Shown one piece after another: positions 9,420 to 21,246 of a stretch of DNA of 64,000 nucleotides. The position numbers and the translations under genes were made by a program. Origin of the DNA: Cantharellus purpuraceus (taxonomy: Eukaryota > Basidiomycota > Agaricomycetes > Cantharellales > Hydnaceae); contig JALBUN010000020.1 in the NCBI GenBank assembly GCA_025174535.1, forward strand, positions 310,001 through 374,000, given 5' to 3'. How positions within the stretch are numbered: position 1 is the stretch's first letter; each line of letters starts with the position of its first letter. The notes below the pieces were generated by a model. That model saw nothing but the letters and a program-made list of their open reading frames with translations. It did not search any database and had not been told where the DNA came from.

Positions 9420-10202
9420 ATGTGTTCTTTCTGTGGCATTAATGAACTTTGTCCATGTGTAAAGCAGTATGAGGTTGGTGTACTAGACATTTCATTGCTA
9501 AATGACTCCATATCTCAGCTGCAAGAAATGTCAAACCAGCCACAGATACAAGTGTTTGATGTTACTACTGTACATGATGGTTACTACAAGGTTTGTCACA
9601 GCTGTAATCTATGTATAAAATTCAAGAAATTTGTATGGCTTCCTCTGTATAGCTATGCTAACCATTGCTGGGTTGGTAGAGTGCCTGCTGAGTTGCAGGG
9701 TTTGACTTTCCTTGAGGAACAATGTATTGCAAGGGCTCATTGTACACAATGTACAATTAAGTTGCAGAAGAGCACTATCAGTCAATATGCATCCCATGGT
9801 AATGTATGTGTCTTTCCTCAGGATCCATTGTCATTGGAAAGTGTGCTTTCTCCTCCAATTAACACCCTGTATGGTGAAGTGGCTATTATATTTGTCTCTT
9901 CTCTGAGCATGGCAATTACTGAAGAAATGCTAGTAAGATCCCCTCTATTAGTTTGTCAACATAGGATCATAAGTGCTCTTCATTGGCTGAAGGCAAACAA
10001 TCCACTTTATTCTGAGGTCACAATTGACCATGAAGTTCTTGCTTGTGATTATCCAGAAAATGGAACTGTAAGTGGCTTTGCTGTTCAAGAAATTTTGCAT
10101 ACTTCTATGATATACTCAGAGGGCACTTCATATAATAGACAAGCAAATTCATCTGCTTTTCAAGGTGACAATGTGTTACATCCTGTAACACCAAGTTGTT
10201 AG
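9420..10202 (+). pseudogene. Helitron-like transposon fragment, DUF6570-type N-terminal domain
   Basis: An ORF of 260 residues. It begins with a Cys-rich start (CSFCGINELCPC), followed by a second C-x2-C pair and the typical DUF6570 course: WVGRVPAELQGLTFLEEQ, IARA, a GNVCVFPQD segment near 9,800-9,833, PLLVCQHRIISALHWLKANN and a closing YPENG. In fungi this domain is found at the N-terminus of Helitron-like replicase/helicase proteins. The Rep nuclease and PIF1-type helicase parts are absent: the sequence is cut at about 10,173 by LTR-B and LTR-A sequence, and the last residues of the ORF are read from LTR DNA. It is non-functional as seen. Confidence 0.6.
10174..10196 (+). repeat. LTR-B terminal fragment (23 bp)
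   Basis: TGTTACATCCTGTAACACCA.. matches the first 20 or so bases of LTR-B in coding sense (as at 36,009). It is cut by the LTR-A start at 10,197. Confidence 0.55.
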
Positions 10203-10724
10203 CACTAGGTCCAATTGGGGGTTGGAAATTGGGTCGGAGTCGACAGTTGGAGTTGGAGCAGGAATTGGGGTGCATTGTGGGGGTCGGAACAGACTTGGCT
10301 TCAGCTTATGTGCTGCACCCTCACTAATACTGGTGTCTGGGATTTTGGAGACGGAGTATGACTTAGATAGTTAGGATTGGACTTAGGAGCTAGGTGTGAT
10401 TTGATATTTGAACTGGGGAATGAGGTCCCCAGTTGGGCAACTTAAATACATATTTGAAATCTAATAATAATTACTCCAGTGATGGGTCTCTGAGGCCGAT
10501 GGCCTTACATGAATATGTCCGAGTCTGATGGAGATGGATGTCTGGGTTCCTATGGTGATGCTGAAGCATCAGTTGGAACTGGAGGTGGATGAGCGAGATC
10601 AATTGTGACAATCAGACAGATAAATGGAGATGTGATGGTTTCCAAATGGAGTATAGATTTCATGTGTGCAGGGATCTGAGTGGATTGGACAGGGATATGG
10701 GCATTAATGAATATAGTCATCACA
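10197..10724 (-). repeat. LTR-A of A1 (3' LTR in pol sense)
   Basis: Reads TGTTAGCACTAGG..TAGTCATCACA on the + strand and aligns over its length to the A2 and A3 LTRs. It is followed by GTATCTCTCC, as in the other copies. Confidence 0.8.
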
Positions 10725-10826
10725 GTATCTCTCCATTTAAGGCCGAGCCCTTGAGGCCTCATGTCTGTGGATTGAATAGGTGAGATGGTTGGGTGCAGTT
10801 GGAGTTATAATGGGGGTCTGGGGACA

Positions 10827-10834
10827 TATAAAAG
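10827..10834 (+). promoter_or_regulatory. TATA box of the antisense ORF (A1)
   Basis: TATAAAAG exactly 39 nt before the ATG at 10,866. The same motif and spacing occur in A2 and A3. Confidence 0.5.
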
Positions 10835-10865
10835 GAGGGGCATGTTTGAGGTCTTATCCTCAATG

Positions 10866-12557
10866 ATGTCGAACCCTTTAGCAAACATGAGTGTGGCCAA
10901 GCTTGAGCAGCTGCTCCTGGCCTGATGGAAGGAAGAAGAAGAGGAGTGGAGATGGAAGGAGGAGGAGGAGGCAGAATGGAGACAGAAGGAGGAGGCAGAA
11001 CAGAGATGGAAGGAGGAGGAGGAGGAGGAGTGGAGATGGAAGGAGGAGGTGGAGGCAGAATGGAGACAGAAGGAGGAGGAGGAGGAGCAGAGATGGAAGG
11101 AGGAGGAGGAGGAGTGGAGATGGAAGGAGGAGGCGGAGGCAGAACGGAGATGGAAGGAGGAAGAAGCAAAGGCTGAGCAAGCATGCAGGGTCAAGGAGCT
11201 CGTGGCCACAATGGAGGCCACGAGGCTGAAGGAAGTGGAAGAGCAGGTGCATGAGCTAGAAGCCGCCATGGAGGTAGAGGAGGAGGTGACCGGGGCAGGG
11301 GTGACTAGTCACCCAGGGAGTCCAAGTGTGCCAATATGGGTGGGAACTGCTGAGGTTGCCATTATCTCACACAGATGGAGTTGACCTGTCTGACAACTGT
11401 CCCTCCGGTAGACTCGTCATTGCATCTGTGACCATGGCTGTTATTTGTGGTGGGTGCAGCTGAAGAGGATGATGCAGCAGAGGTGGAGAGGGTGGAAGTG
11501 GAGGCAGATCCCAATGCCAACATGGAGCTCAATGCAAATGCAGAGCCTGAGGTGGGTGTGGATGTCGGGATGGATATGGAGCTGGATCCAACCTCAAATT
11601 GTTACGAGGAGATGGCTTGGGTAGCCACAGTTGAAGCTCACAAAAGGGTGGAGCTATATGCTGCTACCACCAAGAAGAACCTCAAGGTTGTGGTCTTTTC
11701 ATTGAAGGCACACCCAAGTGCTGATACAGAGAAGCGGGAGGTGGATTGGAGGATCATATGGTGCAAGGCGGAGAATTGTGTATTGGCGACTCGTAAGAAG
11801 GAGCTGCGTGTTGCTAGGTCAGTGATCCAGCTTCACAAGCGCGAGATGGAGAAGGTGGCAGCGGAACAGCAGGACAAGGAGGAGGAGAGGTAGCACTTGG
11901 AGGCTACGTTGAAAAGGAGCGGACCACCCAGGCTCTGGCTCCAATGGAGCCATTCGGTGGGCCCAATGTAATTTGCAACTTGTGTTGTGATGTGGGCATG
12001 GAGTGTGTATGGCCCACTGGTCCAACCTGCCTTCAGTCCTGTGATTGTTGTCGGGGTTGGAAAGGAGGGTGTAGGATCAACAGCAAGTTTGATCCCCAAA
12101 GTCAGAGTGTCAAACCCCGACTAGTGGTACAAGGAAGTGTGGAGAAAGAACCAGAAGGTCGTCCAACCAAAAAGCAGCAGACAGAGATGGGTGCTGTGGC
12201 AGCTGGGGGTAGCGGTGTTGGATCAGAAGGAGCAACAACTGGCGCAGGTATAGGGTGCATCTCCATGCCTAACAGTACTGTGGGCCAGCTTATCTGGCTG
12301 GTTAACCTGCAGTTGGAGCACCTCTGGCAGATGAAGGGGTTGTTAGTGGAGTTAGTGAAGACAATGAAACGGAAGGAGGTTCTGGAGGGTTGGTGGACTG
12401 CTGAGTTGCATTGACTGTGGAAGTTCATGGCCCCCTTGGACAAGGATTCAGACATGGGGGATGGGGGGGTTGGGTGTTGGATGTGGAGAGTGAGGATGAG
12501 TCAGAGACAGAGCCTGAGGTAGACAAGGGGAAGGGAAAAAGGAAGTGCAATGTATAA
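10866..12557 (+). pseudogene. Antisense ORF of gypsy A1 (coiled coil plus zinc cluster), decayed
   Basis: It lies on the strand opposite to pol. It begins MSNPLANMSV.., has TGA at codon 20 where A3 has CGA, then a Glu/Lys-rich RWKEEEE repeat (30-nt units) and several frame changes. The later part is readable at 11,447-11,893 (..AATTKKNLKVV.., RKKELRVARSVIQLHKREME) and at 11,944-12,414. The zinc-cluster region (near 11,981-12,073) keeps C-x2-C-x6-C and, after 11 residues, C-x2-C-x6-C. It ends at TAA 12,555-12,557. Differences from A2 are mostly C to T or G to A at former CpG sites. It is not translatable as one protein. Confidence 0.65.
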
Positions 12558-12654
12558 CTAAAAAAATGAAAATGAAAATGATTGTAATATTTCAGAGTGG
12601 AGAAAAAATGGGGTGGAGTGAGATTCTTTTGGTTGGGTAGACTTGTAATTTCCT

Positions 12655-15528
12655 TTGTGACTTTGTAATGAAATGATGATGCAAAATAATAGAATTAGTG
12701 TCAGTAATGGAACTTAAAGATATATAAGAGGGCCAGGTTTGTCTGATAAGTGGAGTGAAAATCAGAAACGGATTTGGATGCATGATTGAGTTCAGACGCA
12801 GAGATCCATGAGGACTCTTCATTGGTGCCTTTGTATCCAGTCCATTTGACTAGGTACTGGAGCTTGCACTTGTACTGACAATCAATCTTTGAGTCCAGGA
12901 TCTCAGATATCTCATATTCGTTATCTCCTTCGATGATGATCAGAGGAGGTGGAGGTTGGGTGCAACTGGAGATCTCATTTGTAGTAGCAGGTTCGAGCAT
13001 TGATATATGGAAGACCGGGTGAACTGCCCCGGAAGTGGTCAGGGAGGCGGAGGGTGAAGGACCTGCTGCCTGTGTGAGCAATGACCTCATAAGGACCTAA
13101 GTATTTCTTGGAGAGTTTCTTTGATGGACGGGTGGTCTGGAAATGTTTGGCCTTGATGAATACTTTGTCTCTGATTTGCAGGTCCAGAGCCAGGATGTGG
13201 CATTGGTCCACTGAGACTTGGTATTGTTTCTGGGCATTGGAGATGGTTTCTCGGAGATGTTGGTGTAGTTGGTTGAGGTCAGTTATAAATTGGTGGGCTT
13301 TGGTGGAGGCGAGTTCCTTCTCGGGGTGGACGGAGATGTTTGGATGGTAGCCTTTATTAGCAAAGAACAGAGAGACGCCAGTAGTTGCATTTGGGGTGTT
13401 GTTGTAGGCAAACTCTGTGATTGGAAGTAGGTCAGCCCAGTTGTCCTGTTGATAGTTACAATAGACTTGGAGATATTGTTCCAGGGACTGATTCATTTGT
13501 TCCATTTGTCCATCTCCTTCAGGATGGCATCTGGAGGTGAAATGAAGCTTCATGTTGAGAGCCTTTCCTAATGTGTGGAAAAAGGAGGACACAAACTCTG
13601 AGCCCCGATCGGATGTGACATGCAATGGGACTCTGTGTTTAGAGAATACATGGAGAACAAACAACTTAGCTAGTGAGGTGGAGGTGATGGTGTCATGCAT
13701 TGGAATGAATAGTGACTGTTTAGTGAACCTGTTGACAATCACAAGTATGGTGTCATATCTGAGTGATGAGGGGAGTTTCTCTATGAAATCCATGGAGATG
13801 GAGTTCCAATGGTTGCTCCAGGACTGGAAGTTGCTTAAGCATTCCATAGGGTTTGTGCCTTTGCAATTTTGAGTGCATACATGTGGTACAAGAGTTACAG
13901 TAGTGTTGAATGTACTCTTGCATTTTGGCCATATGTAGTCCCATCAGATTAACCCTTGTGTGCAATTTTGCCTGAAATGGCTGGAGATTGGGTGATCATG
14001 ATAATACTGCAAAACTCAGAGTTGGAGACCATTGGCATCGGGGATGTTAAGGGCTGATATACTGGAGGTTCAATGGAGTAGCTGGAGTTCGGATGCTAGT
14101 GGAAAAGACTTTACTGTTTCAGTTCAACCGGAGACAGTATTGAGCAATAACTATTGAGTTGGATCGAGTGGACTTGGCTTCAACTTGTGTGTTGCGCCCC
14201 CTTGGATTGTCGGTCCAATATTTCAGAGTCGGAGGTACAGAGTTGGATCAGGGATCCCAAGTTCAACTTGTCAAGAAGGTACTTGTCAAGAAGCTAGCAA
14301 CCAAGAAGATGATGAGGCAAATCTTAGTTGATATATGAACTACTGTAACATACAAGAAGTAGCCTGTATAAGTATGTAGAGAATTGAATGATAAGACTAA
14401 AACGATAGAACAATAAGATGGATATGGAATACAACACAGAAAGGTGTTTGGAGTTTGGACTCAAGTCCAAACTGACACTAAGCAATATAATTGTTGTAAC
14501 CCATAGGTGGAAATGACTTATAAGGGAAACAATAATGGAGTTCAGGGTTAACAGAGGTGGAGTTGATGGAGGTGGAGTAAGAGGGGATGGAGTGGGAGAT
14601 GGAGATGGAGATCCAGAGATCGGACTTGGTGTTACAGGATGTAACAGGGGACGTATATCCAGTTGTTGTGTTGGAGGTGTCCTTCAGGATCAAGTGACCA
14701 CTTTGGATTGGAAGGGTTATCCAAGTGTTTAACTGCAACAGGATCGGATCTGAGTGATGAGTGGATGTCGGAGCAGAGTTGGTTGATGTCCATAATGGTG
14801 ACAGCTTGGAGGGTGGGAGTCATGAGGGTGGATGCCCATAGGGACAATGCCAGCTGCTCATTAGTGAACACAGGATGAAAGTTGTGTGGGTTTACAGTGG
14901 CATAGTTACTACTCCCCTCTTTAGGGTAGATGTCCCAGCGTCTAGTTAATGTGTCAGGCTTTGCTCTGAGTTGACCAGGATGGAAGCAGATAACAAGGTT
15001 GAACTGAGACAGGTATTCGGACCATCAGACCTGTCTCCAGGTGAGTAGTTTTGTTGTGGAGAAGTATTCCAAGTTCTTGTGGTCCGTTATAACATCCACC
15101 GGATTGGAGGGCCCTTCGAGGTAGTGTCTCCATATCCAGAGGCTTCATATATGGCAAGGAGCTCTTTGTCATGGACATCATAGTTCAATTCTGGGGGCAT
15201 AAATGTATGCCAGTGAAAAGCAATTGGATGGACTTGTCCATCATCTCTCCAGATGATGGACAGGATCGTGGCAAGTGCATAGTCGGAGGTATTGGTCTCT
15301 AATAGGATAGGAATGTCTGGAACACAATGAGTCAGTATTGGAGTGGAAGTAAAGGCCTTCTTCAAGGTCTCAAAGCTCTGTCTACATTTGTCAGTGAAAT
15401 TCCATTGGATACCCTTCCTAGTAAGTCAGGTGAGCGGAACGGTAATATCAGAGTAGTTGTAGATGAAGTGGCAGTAGAAGTTGGTGAACCCCAGGAAGGA
15501 CTGTATGTCTTTGACTTTCCATGGTTCC
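12655..15528 (-). pseudogene. Gypsy A1 pol remnant: RNase H, integrase, chromodomain
   Basis: Minus-strand coding remnants running from RNase H (14,632-15,365) through the integrase zinc finger (YCNSCTTCMHSK near 13,890) and the integrase core (MDFIEKLPSS near 13,790, SDRGSEF near 13,600, EGDGQMEQMNQ near 13,510) to a chromodomain (YLVKWTGY near 12,845). The integrase-chromodomain stretch keeps two long overlapping frames (13,847-12,975 and 13,090-12,701), so it has few breaks. RNase H has several stops. A solo LTR-B interrupts the region between the integrase zinc domain and RNase H at 14,045-14,646. Confidence 0.8.
14045..14646 (-). repeat. Solo LTR-B (602 bp)
   Basis: TGTTAAGGGC..GGATGTAACA, flanked by the 5-bp direct repeat GGGGA at 14,040-14,044 and 14,647-14,651. 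The interrupted pol sequence resumes exactly as in A2 (49,970). The perfect target duplication shows a real insertion followed by LTR-LTR recombination. Confidence 0.92.
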
Positions 15529-16048
15529 TGTTTTGGAACCCACAAAATTATGGTGTTAGGGAAAACTCTAAATCACCACAATTCCGTGAATGAACAGCTG
15601 AGAAGAATACTGCAGCACAACTCAGAAACTATTTAACATTTGTACTTTGGTTACAATCCATTGTAATGGTCAATGCAGATGATACACAGGAAGGTAATAT
15701 GTTTCTTAGCAGTAGGGAATGAATAAGACTTCCAGAGTCTAGAGTTCACCATGCTTAGGGGTCCAGATATTCCAAAAAGAGGGGAATGCACTTAGAGGCT
15801 AGAGGAAGTAGGTGGATGAATCCAACCATCCAACCAGTGACACTCTGAAGCGGGTAACAGCGATGTGTGAAGTAGTTTAGTAACTGCTCACATGAGTTCA
15901 AGATCCTAATGCTCTGCAAAGGCAGTACACACTAGTAACTTAAACAAGAGCACTAATGGCAGGACTATTGACAGACAATCTCACCCTGTAGATTTGTAGT
16001 CATGCGAGGTAGATACTACACTCACACCCAAAGCAGGACAATCACTAC
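15529..16048 (-). repeat. LTR-C, 3' half (inverted)
   Basis: Reverse complement of about 7,996-8,529 of LTR-C1. It starts TGTTTTGGAACC right after A1 pol sequence. It is separated from its 5' half (17,091-17,493) by a gypsy A fragment, and about 135 bp of the LTR is missing at the junction. Confidence 0.8.
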
Positions 16049-17090
16049 TTCGAGTGGTCAGTTATGACGTCCACTGGATCAGAGGGGCCTTCAAGGTAGT
16101 GTCTCCATATCTGGAAGGCTTCATATATGGCAAGGAGCTCTTTGTCATGGATGTCATAGTTCAGTTCAGGGGGCATAAATGTACCCGAGTGAAAAGCGAT
16201 CGGATGGACTTGTCCGTCATCTGAAGAGATGATGGACAGGATCGCGGCAAGTGCATAGTCAGAGGCATCAGTCTCTAATAGGATAGGAACGTCTGGAACC
16301 CAATGAGTCAGTATCAGAGTGGAAGTGAAGGCCTTTTTCAAGGTCTCAAAGGTCTGTCTACATTCATCAGTGAAATTCCATTGGATACCCTTCCCTAGGA
16401 AGGACTGTACGTCCTTGACTTTCCGGGGTTCCAGCCATTCCTGTATGGCTTTGATTTTGTCATCAGACATTGTCAATCCTCCCAGGGAGAGGATATAGCC
16501 TAGGTATTCAACCGAGTGGGAGTGGAATTTGCATTTGTCAGCGCGGGCGAAGAGGCCATGTTTTTGGAGACGTCAGAGTACATCTTGGACATGTGTCCGA
16601 TGTTCTTCTTCATTGTCCGAATATACCAAAATGTCGTCTAAGTAAACGAGGATGGTCACATAGTGGAGGTCGGCAAAGGTATCATTCATGAATCTCTGGA
16701 AGGCGGCCGGAGCATTGGTTAGTCCGAAGGGCATGACGCACCACTCGAAAGATCCATATTGTGTGCGGAAAGTCATTTTCCATTCATCACCTTCTTGGAT
16801 GCAGACTAGATGGTATGCATGTCGGAGATCTATTTTGGAATAGATCTTAGCCTTTCGAGGACTTTCAAGTAGGTCTGCAGTGTGGGGTATTGGGTATCAG
16901 TCTTTCTTGGTGATCTTGTTAAGTCCATGGAAGTTGACGCATAGATGGAGTGATCCGTCCTTTTTGCGGACAAATAGGACCAGAGCTCCATGGGGAGATA
17001 GGGATGGGCGGATGAAGCCCGTGGCCAAGTTCTCATCTATGAATGTTCAGAGAGCCAGTAGCTCTTTTTGGGATAGCAAGTAGATAGGGC
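16049..17090 (-). pseudogene. Gypsy A pol fragment: RNase H and reverse transcriptase
   Basis: Minus-strand remnants: RNase H (ETDASDYALAAILS near 16,265) and reverse transcriptase with [12 protein letters not shown] near 16,640, [12 protein letters not shown] near 16,700 and FGLTNA. It overlaps in content with 15,060-15,528, so it comes from a different family A copy or a duplication. Both ends abut LTR-C sequence. Confidence 0.8.
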
Positions 17091-17493
17091 TTATTTATTC
17101 AGAGGCAAAATGGCCTCCTTATATACTGTATCTACAGGAGCTGACTAATCCTTCCATCTATTAATAGTTATGAGTCATGGCAGGAGTCATAACCTGAGTC
17201 ATGGTAAGAGTCATAGCATGAGTCACTATTACTAAAATAACTAGGGAAATACTCCATTTTCTGGGCTGATCAGCACAGCTATGGGTAGGCACAGCTTCTA
17301 TTGAACTCTCCACCAAAAATGGAGTCAGGAGGAGCTGTGGTTGCCAAGATATTGAGGATTTACTGGCAGTGGTGATCAGATTGGGTCGGAGATTGAAATG
17401 AGTCATGTGATTGAAAATGAGTCAGTAGATCAGGTGGCTCTGCTGACTTTGAAGCTGCTGACATCTGCAAAGGTTTGTGGGTCCATGTGGGTC
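17091..17493 (-). repeat. LTR-C, 5' half (inverted, truncated)
   Basis: Reverse complement of about 7,290-7,860 of LTR-C1 with deletions in the TGACTCA array. It ends next to copia gag-protease sequence at 17,494. Confidence 0.75.
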
Positions 17494-18887
17494 TTGGCCA
17501 TCCCTCTAGCAATTAGGTGCTTCACGTTGTCATGCCCAAGGTGGCCTAGTCATCAGTGAAGTATGTCAGCAATGCATGATGGGTTTGTAAAGTTTGTGTA
17601 CTCCTTTGAACAGGTGGGTTTTGCAATCAAATGGTACAATCCTCCCATTGTTTTTAGAGCATGTGCAACACAGCGTGGTGGCTTGTCAGCAAGGATGAAG
17701 CAATTGTCACCCTTAAAATGGAGTTTGTGGTTCCTGCTGGTGAGATGAGAGACTGACAGCAGAGTTGCTGCTAGTGCTGGTACATACAATGTGTCAGGAA
17801 TTGCAGCTGGTATGATAGCATGGGGGGTCTCCATAAGGTATTGCAGCATTCCAACTCCCTCTGCTTTGATAACAGAGGCGTCTCTGAGATGGATGGAGAT
17901 CAGACTGTCTAGGGTTTTGAAAGTTTTGTTGCAGAACCACTCCCGGCATGGGCTCAAGTGTTGTGAACATCCCAAATCAATGAAAGTTTCTTCTCATGAT
18001 GTTTTAGCTAACAGGGCCAGTGTTTGCACCGAGTGCATCAGTAGGTCAGATTCTCATGCTAAGGAGACATGGTAGAATCCATACTCATCCTTGAGTGTTT
18101 GGCTGGATGAGAACTCCGCAAGGATGGAGGCTAGTGCTGCAGAGGCAGTTTCATTGCCTGAGTTTGAAACAGCTGGATTAGGGGACACTGTTGCTGCATT
18201 TGCCTTTGCTGTTTTTGTAGCCGCTGGTGTGTCCTTCCCCTCATTGCTCCCACTGGTTTCCTGCACCTTCTTCTTCCTACAGTCCTCTTCCATGTGTCCC
18301 ATATACTTGCAGAATTTGCAGCATGCTTGTTTCATAGGATCTTTATCAACCATCTTCTTCAGGCGTGCAGTGGCTGCGAGTGCTGCATTGCCATCCAATC
18401 CCTTGCTGAGTCACTGATGCTGGACTATGCACCATGCCATAACATCAGCTGTCTTGAGTGGATTAGATTCCGTTGTAGACTGTAGGAGAGAGATGATCAG
18501 TGATTCCCAAGTCACTGAATCCCATGGAAGCAACATGAGCATTATCTGAGCCAAAAATTCATTGTCAAAGGCCTTCTTTCCAAGCTTTCTATTCTCCATT
18601 GCAAGGAATGATGGGTGCATGTGCATGTCGTCCCCTTCATTGAAGTGTTTCTTGAGCATTCATATTTTGATCCAAAAAGCAGCAAGCCTGGTGTGCATGA
18701 GTTCATGCTTAGCCTTGAGTGCATCCCATACCTCTTTTGCACTTGTGAGTCCATCAATGTATTTGAGTCTGCAGCAGTCATCTTGTGGAATGCACACAGA
18801 TGGAGTGTATAGGCAGTGGATGTGTGGTTCACAGGGTGTTCCTAGATGCCGTTTTGTCTGTCTTGTTGCAGTTAGTTCAGGGCCCAT
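17494..18887 (-). pseudogene. Copia gag-protease-pre-integrase fragment
   Basis: Minus strand, N-terminus at about 18,887. Gag of the UBN2 type lies at 18,887-18,411 (SAKEVWDALKAKHE, WESLIISLLQ). A CCHC zinc knuckle lies at 18,289-18,330 (CKFCKYMGHMEEDC), and the protease/GAG-pre-integrase part at 17,975-17,553 (FVPALAATLLSVSHL-type segment, GLYHLIAKP). The protease Asp-Ser-Gly site is degraded to a form reading LGCSQHLSP. Frames are broken between the parts. Integrase and RT are missing, and the sequence abuts LTR-C. Confidence 0.75.
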
Positions 18888-19264
18888 AACCTAAAAGAAC
18901 TCGTACGTGACAGTTTCTTGTAAAAAAAAAACCTAACTAATATTACATAATCTGTTCATTCTGTACTTGGCTTGGTCTGAGACCGTAATAATAGGTTATT
19001 TCTTTCAAGCTTGAGTAAGTACTGCGCGCCCTGATCACTGGCCAGGCTTCATTACGGTCAAGAAACCAATTGGACACGGGGTAACACCTCAAGAGAGTGG
19101 TTGCGGTGCAACACGTGGACGTGTCATTCGCCTGCCTAAGTTGTTAACGTTACATCCGGGAAGCTGTTCTGTAGCTATGTTAAATTGTTCTGCCTGTGCT
19201 ATAGGTCCCTTTCGTACGAGTCATACCCAAGGCTGTGGCCATGGATGAGGTTGTAGTTCTGGCC
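18888..19264. other. Host intergenic sequence, no gene seen
   Basis: This marks the left boundary of the TE-poor island. It contains a short A run on the + strand (near 18,924) and no supported ORF. Confidence 0.4.
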
Positions 19265-21246
19265 CTAGACACTTCTAGGACTATATTTGCAATCTTCGCG
19301 CTCATATCGAATCCCTGACATTATCTCAGGGTCCCTCATATGCAGTTGAAAATGCATGGGATTCTGCTTCCCGAGGCCTTGTGTTGAAACAGCGCTGTCA
19401 TCCAGCCCATGTGAGGCGACACAGTGAAAAATCGAAGGGCCACTCTCATGCACGCGAGAATACTTTTTCAACTTTTCTACAATTGCAATGGCATAATTAC
19501 TGACTTCAGAGACAGAGTGATTGCGCAACAACTTGAAGTGGAATAGAATCGGTGGCTCACGACAATGTGCTGCGAAGAGCGGCGAACCCAAGGCTAGGCA
19601 ATAGAGAATACACTCTAACGCCTATTGCAGATGATGAGCTTCCCATGGTGTATTGTCTTGACTTTGCACATACCTTGGCCAGCCTGTCTGGATGTTTCCT
19701 AACAGAAGACTCGGCTCTCATCAGATCATTAACGGCCAGAAGTGTGGCCTCCATGTTGCCATTTTCACTACACACCGCCTATGAGCACTTATGAAACAAC
19801 ATATTGGTGAGAAGATACCTTTGAAAAGTCATCTGGGCGACTACATCTTTGTCCTCGCGTATGAAAAGTTTAGCGAATGGGATGCCTACTCCCGGTGAGG
19901 GGCTAGGCCAAATGAGCATCACTGAAAAAATATTGATCACTCTTCACCCACGATTTCAATATATTGTCATCCTTCTTGACTTCAGGTTCCAACGGCGTCG
20001 GCTCTTTTATGGGAGTGGGTTTGGGTGTCGGTAAAGGACCTTTCGACGACATAACTGCTTTGATAATTGGCGGAACAGATTTATTCTTGGCCACTTGCGG
20101 AGGTGGCGTCTCTAACAAGCGCAGGATGGCAGTGGCTTTCTCATGAACTGGAGACAACTCGCGGCGTAAGTAGTGGAATATGAACTTGTTATCTTGACAG
20201 AAGGCCTTGAAGTTTGGTGAACCAAACCTCAAGCAGTAGCCCACACAGTCCAATGCCTCTATCGAGTGTAAGTCCTCAGAGTTTTCTCAGCGCCAAAATC
20301 CACTTGCTTTCAGAAGACCGTCTGGACTGTTCTTGACGGAAGAATTATATTTCCACAGATCGTCCATCGCCCCCAATACCGCCCCCACACCATCTGGCTC
20401 ACTATATATTACATTGATGTTATGAGAGATGAGTACTAGGGAAGTCTGAGGAAGCTCACCTCATCATGAAAGTCATCTTAGAGACCTCATCCTTTTCCAA
20501 AAGAAGGATCGAAGCAAGAGGTGCAGTGATCCTGACATCCCTATTTCTTCAGACATGTGTGGAATAAAGACAATTGTCATGTACTTACAGTGAGTGGTGA
20601 CTACTCTTATCATTTGTTTGGTCACGGAATGGGCCAGGTGAAAATGGCTCCAGGGGTTGTGGGTCAGGTGGCTCTAGGTGTTGGGGTGGAGGTGAGGCCG
20701 CCGTCTTGTGTTTAACAGGACTCGGTGGTGGTGTTGGAGGCGCGACTGTTGTTGGCCCAGCGCTTGCTATTGGGCACACACCGGCTGTGGTCAGCACCTC
20801 TGTCCTGATGCGAATTAAATAGTGATCCGCAATTCACCAGTATTGCCAATTCCCAGAGTAGCCATGAACTGCAGCTGCGCAGCACAGAACGTCACGAATG
20901 CTGGTGAAGCGTCCACAAGACAGTTGTGCATAAGCATCAGGACCTGTGTCTTCAAGTCAGCCACTATTCCCGTTCCTAAACAGACACTATTTGACGTACA
21001 TTCTTTACTTCATGTGGCGCATCTTGGTTCGGTTGTTTCAACTTGTGGTCAATTACCCTCTGTATCTCTGTGCGAAAGTCCCTAGGCACTCCAATAACTT
21101 TAGCTTGGTTAGAGATCTCAAAGTGACAAAGACTACTCGTTGAAGGTGAAGCGGCATATTTCCGCCACCTGAAAGTGGTTAGGACATTCTTGCTGCTCGA
21201 TTGCAGCCCTTGTAGCAGCGTTGACATGCTCTATGGGGTTAGACAT
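19265..21246 (-). CDS. ENTH/VHS-like domain protein with two related helical modules (multi-exon)
   Basis: Start ATG at 21,246-21,244. Several small exons are joined by short GT..AG introns, and exact borders are not all resolved. First comes a helical domain (NPIEHVNAATRAAIEQQ.. then VLMLMHNCLVDASPAFVTFC near 20,930) resembling the ENTH/VHS superhelix. A Pro-rich linker (20,797-20,590) follows. Two copies of one module then follow, each with an xxMTF exon end, an AVxDLxxxxSSVxxxPD helix and a second helix pair (CVGYCLRFGSPNFKAFC near 20,240; CILYCLALGSPLFAAHC near 19,600). The stop is at 19,265. The kinase gene at 28,378 has the same first domain and one such module. No kinase domain is seen here. 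ENTH/VHS proteins act in membrane trafficking; the assignment here is by pattern only. Confidence 0.5.

Larger units (their letters stand above)
10197..15528 (-). mobile_element. Gypsy family A copy A1 (degraded)
   Basis: Same architecture as A2: LTR-A, an ORF on the + strand, then pol on the minus strand. On the + strand the order is LTR (10,197-10,724), antisense ORF (10,866-12,557), chromodomain, integrase, RNase H. It is interrupted by a solo LTR-B and cut at 15,528 by LTR-C in the inverse direction. CpG sites are largely replaced by TpG or CpA relative to A2, consistent with greater age or past methylation. Confidence 0.8.

Noticed and set aside
10805..11269. Long Ser/Pro/Leu-rich ORFs on the minus strand (also 46,656-47,183, 46,754-47,137 and 63,763-63,948)
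   Set aside because: They are antisense shadows of the GGA-rich coiled-coil repeat of the antisense ORF; the repeat alone keeps all frames open.
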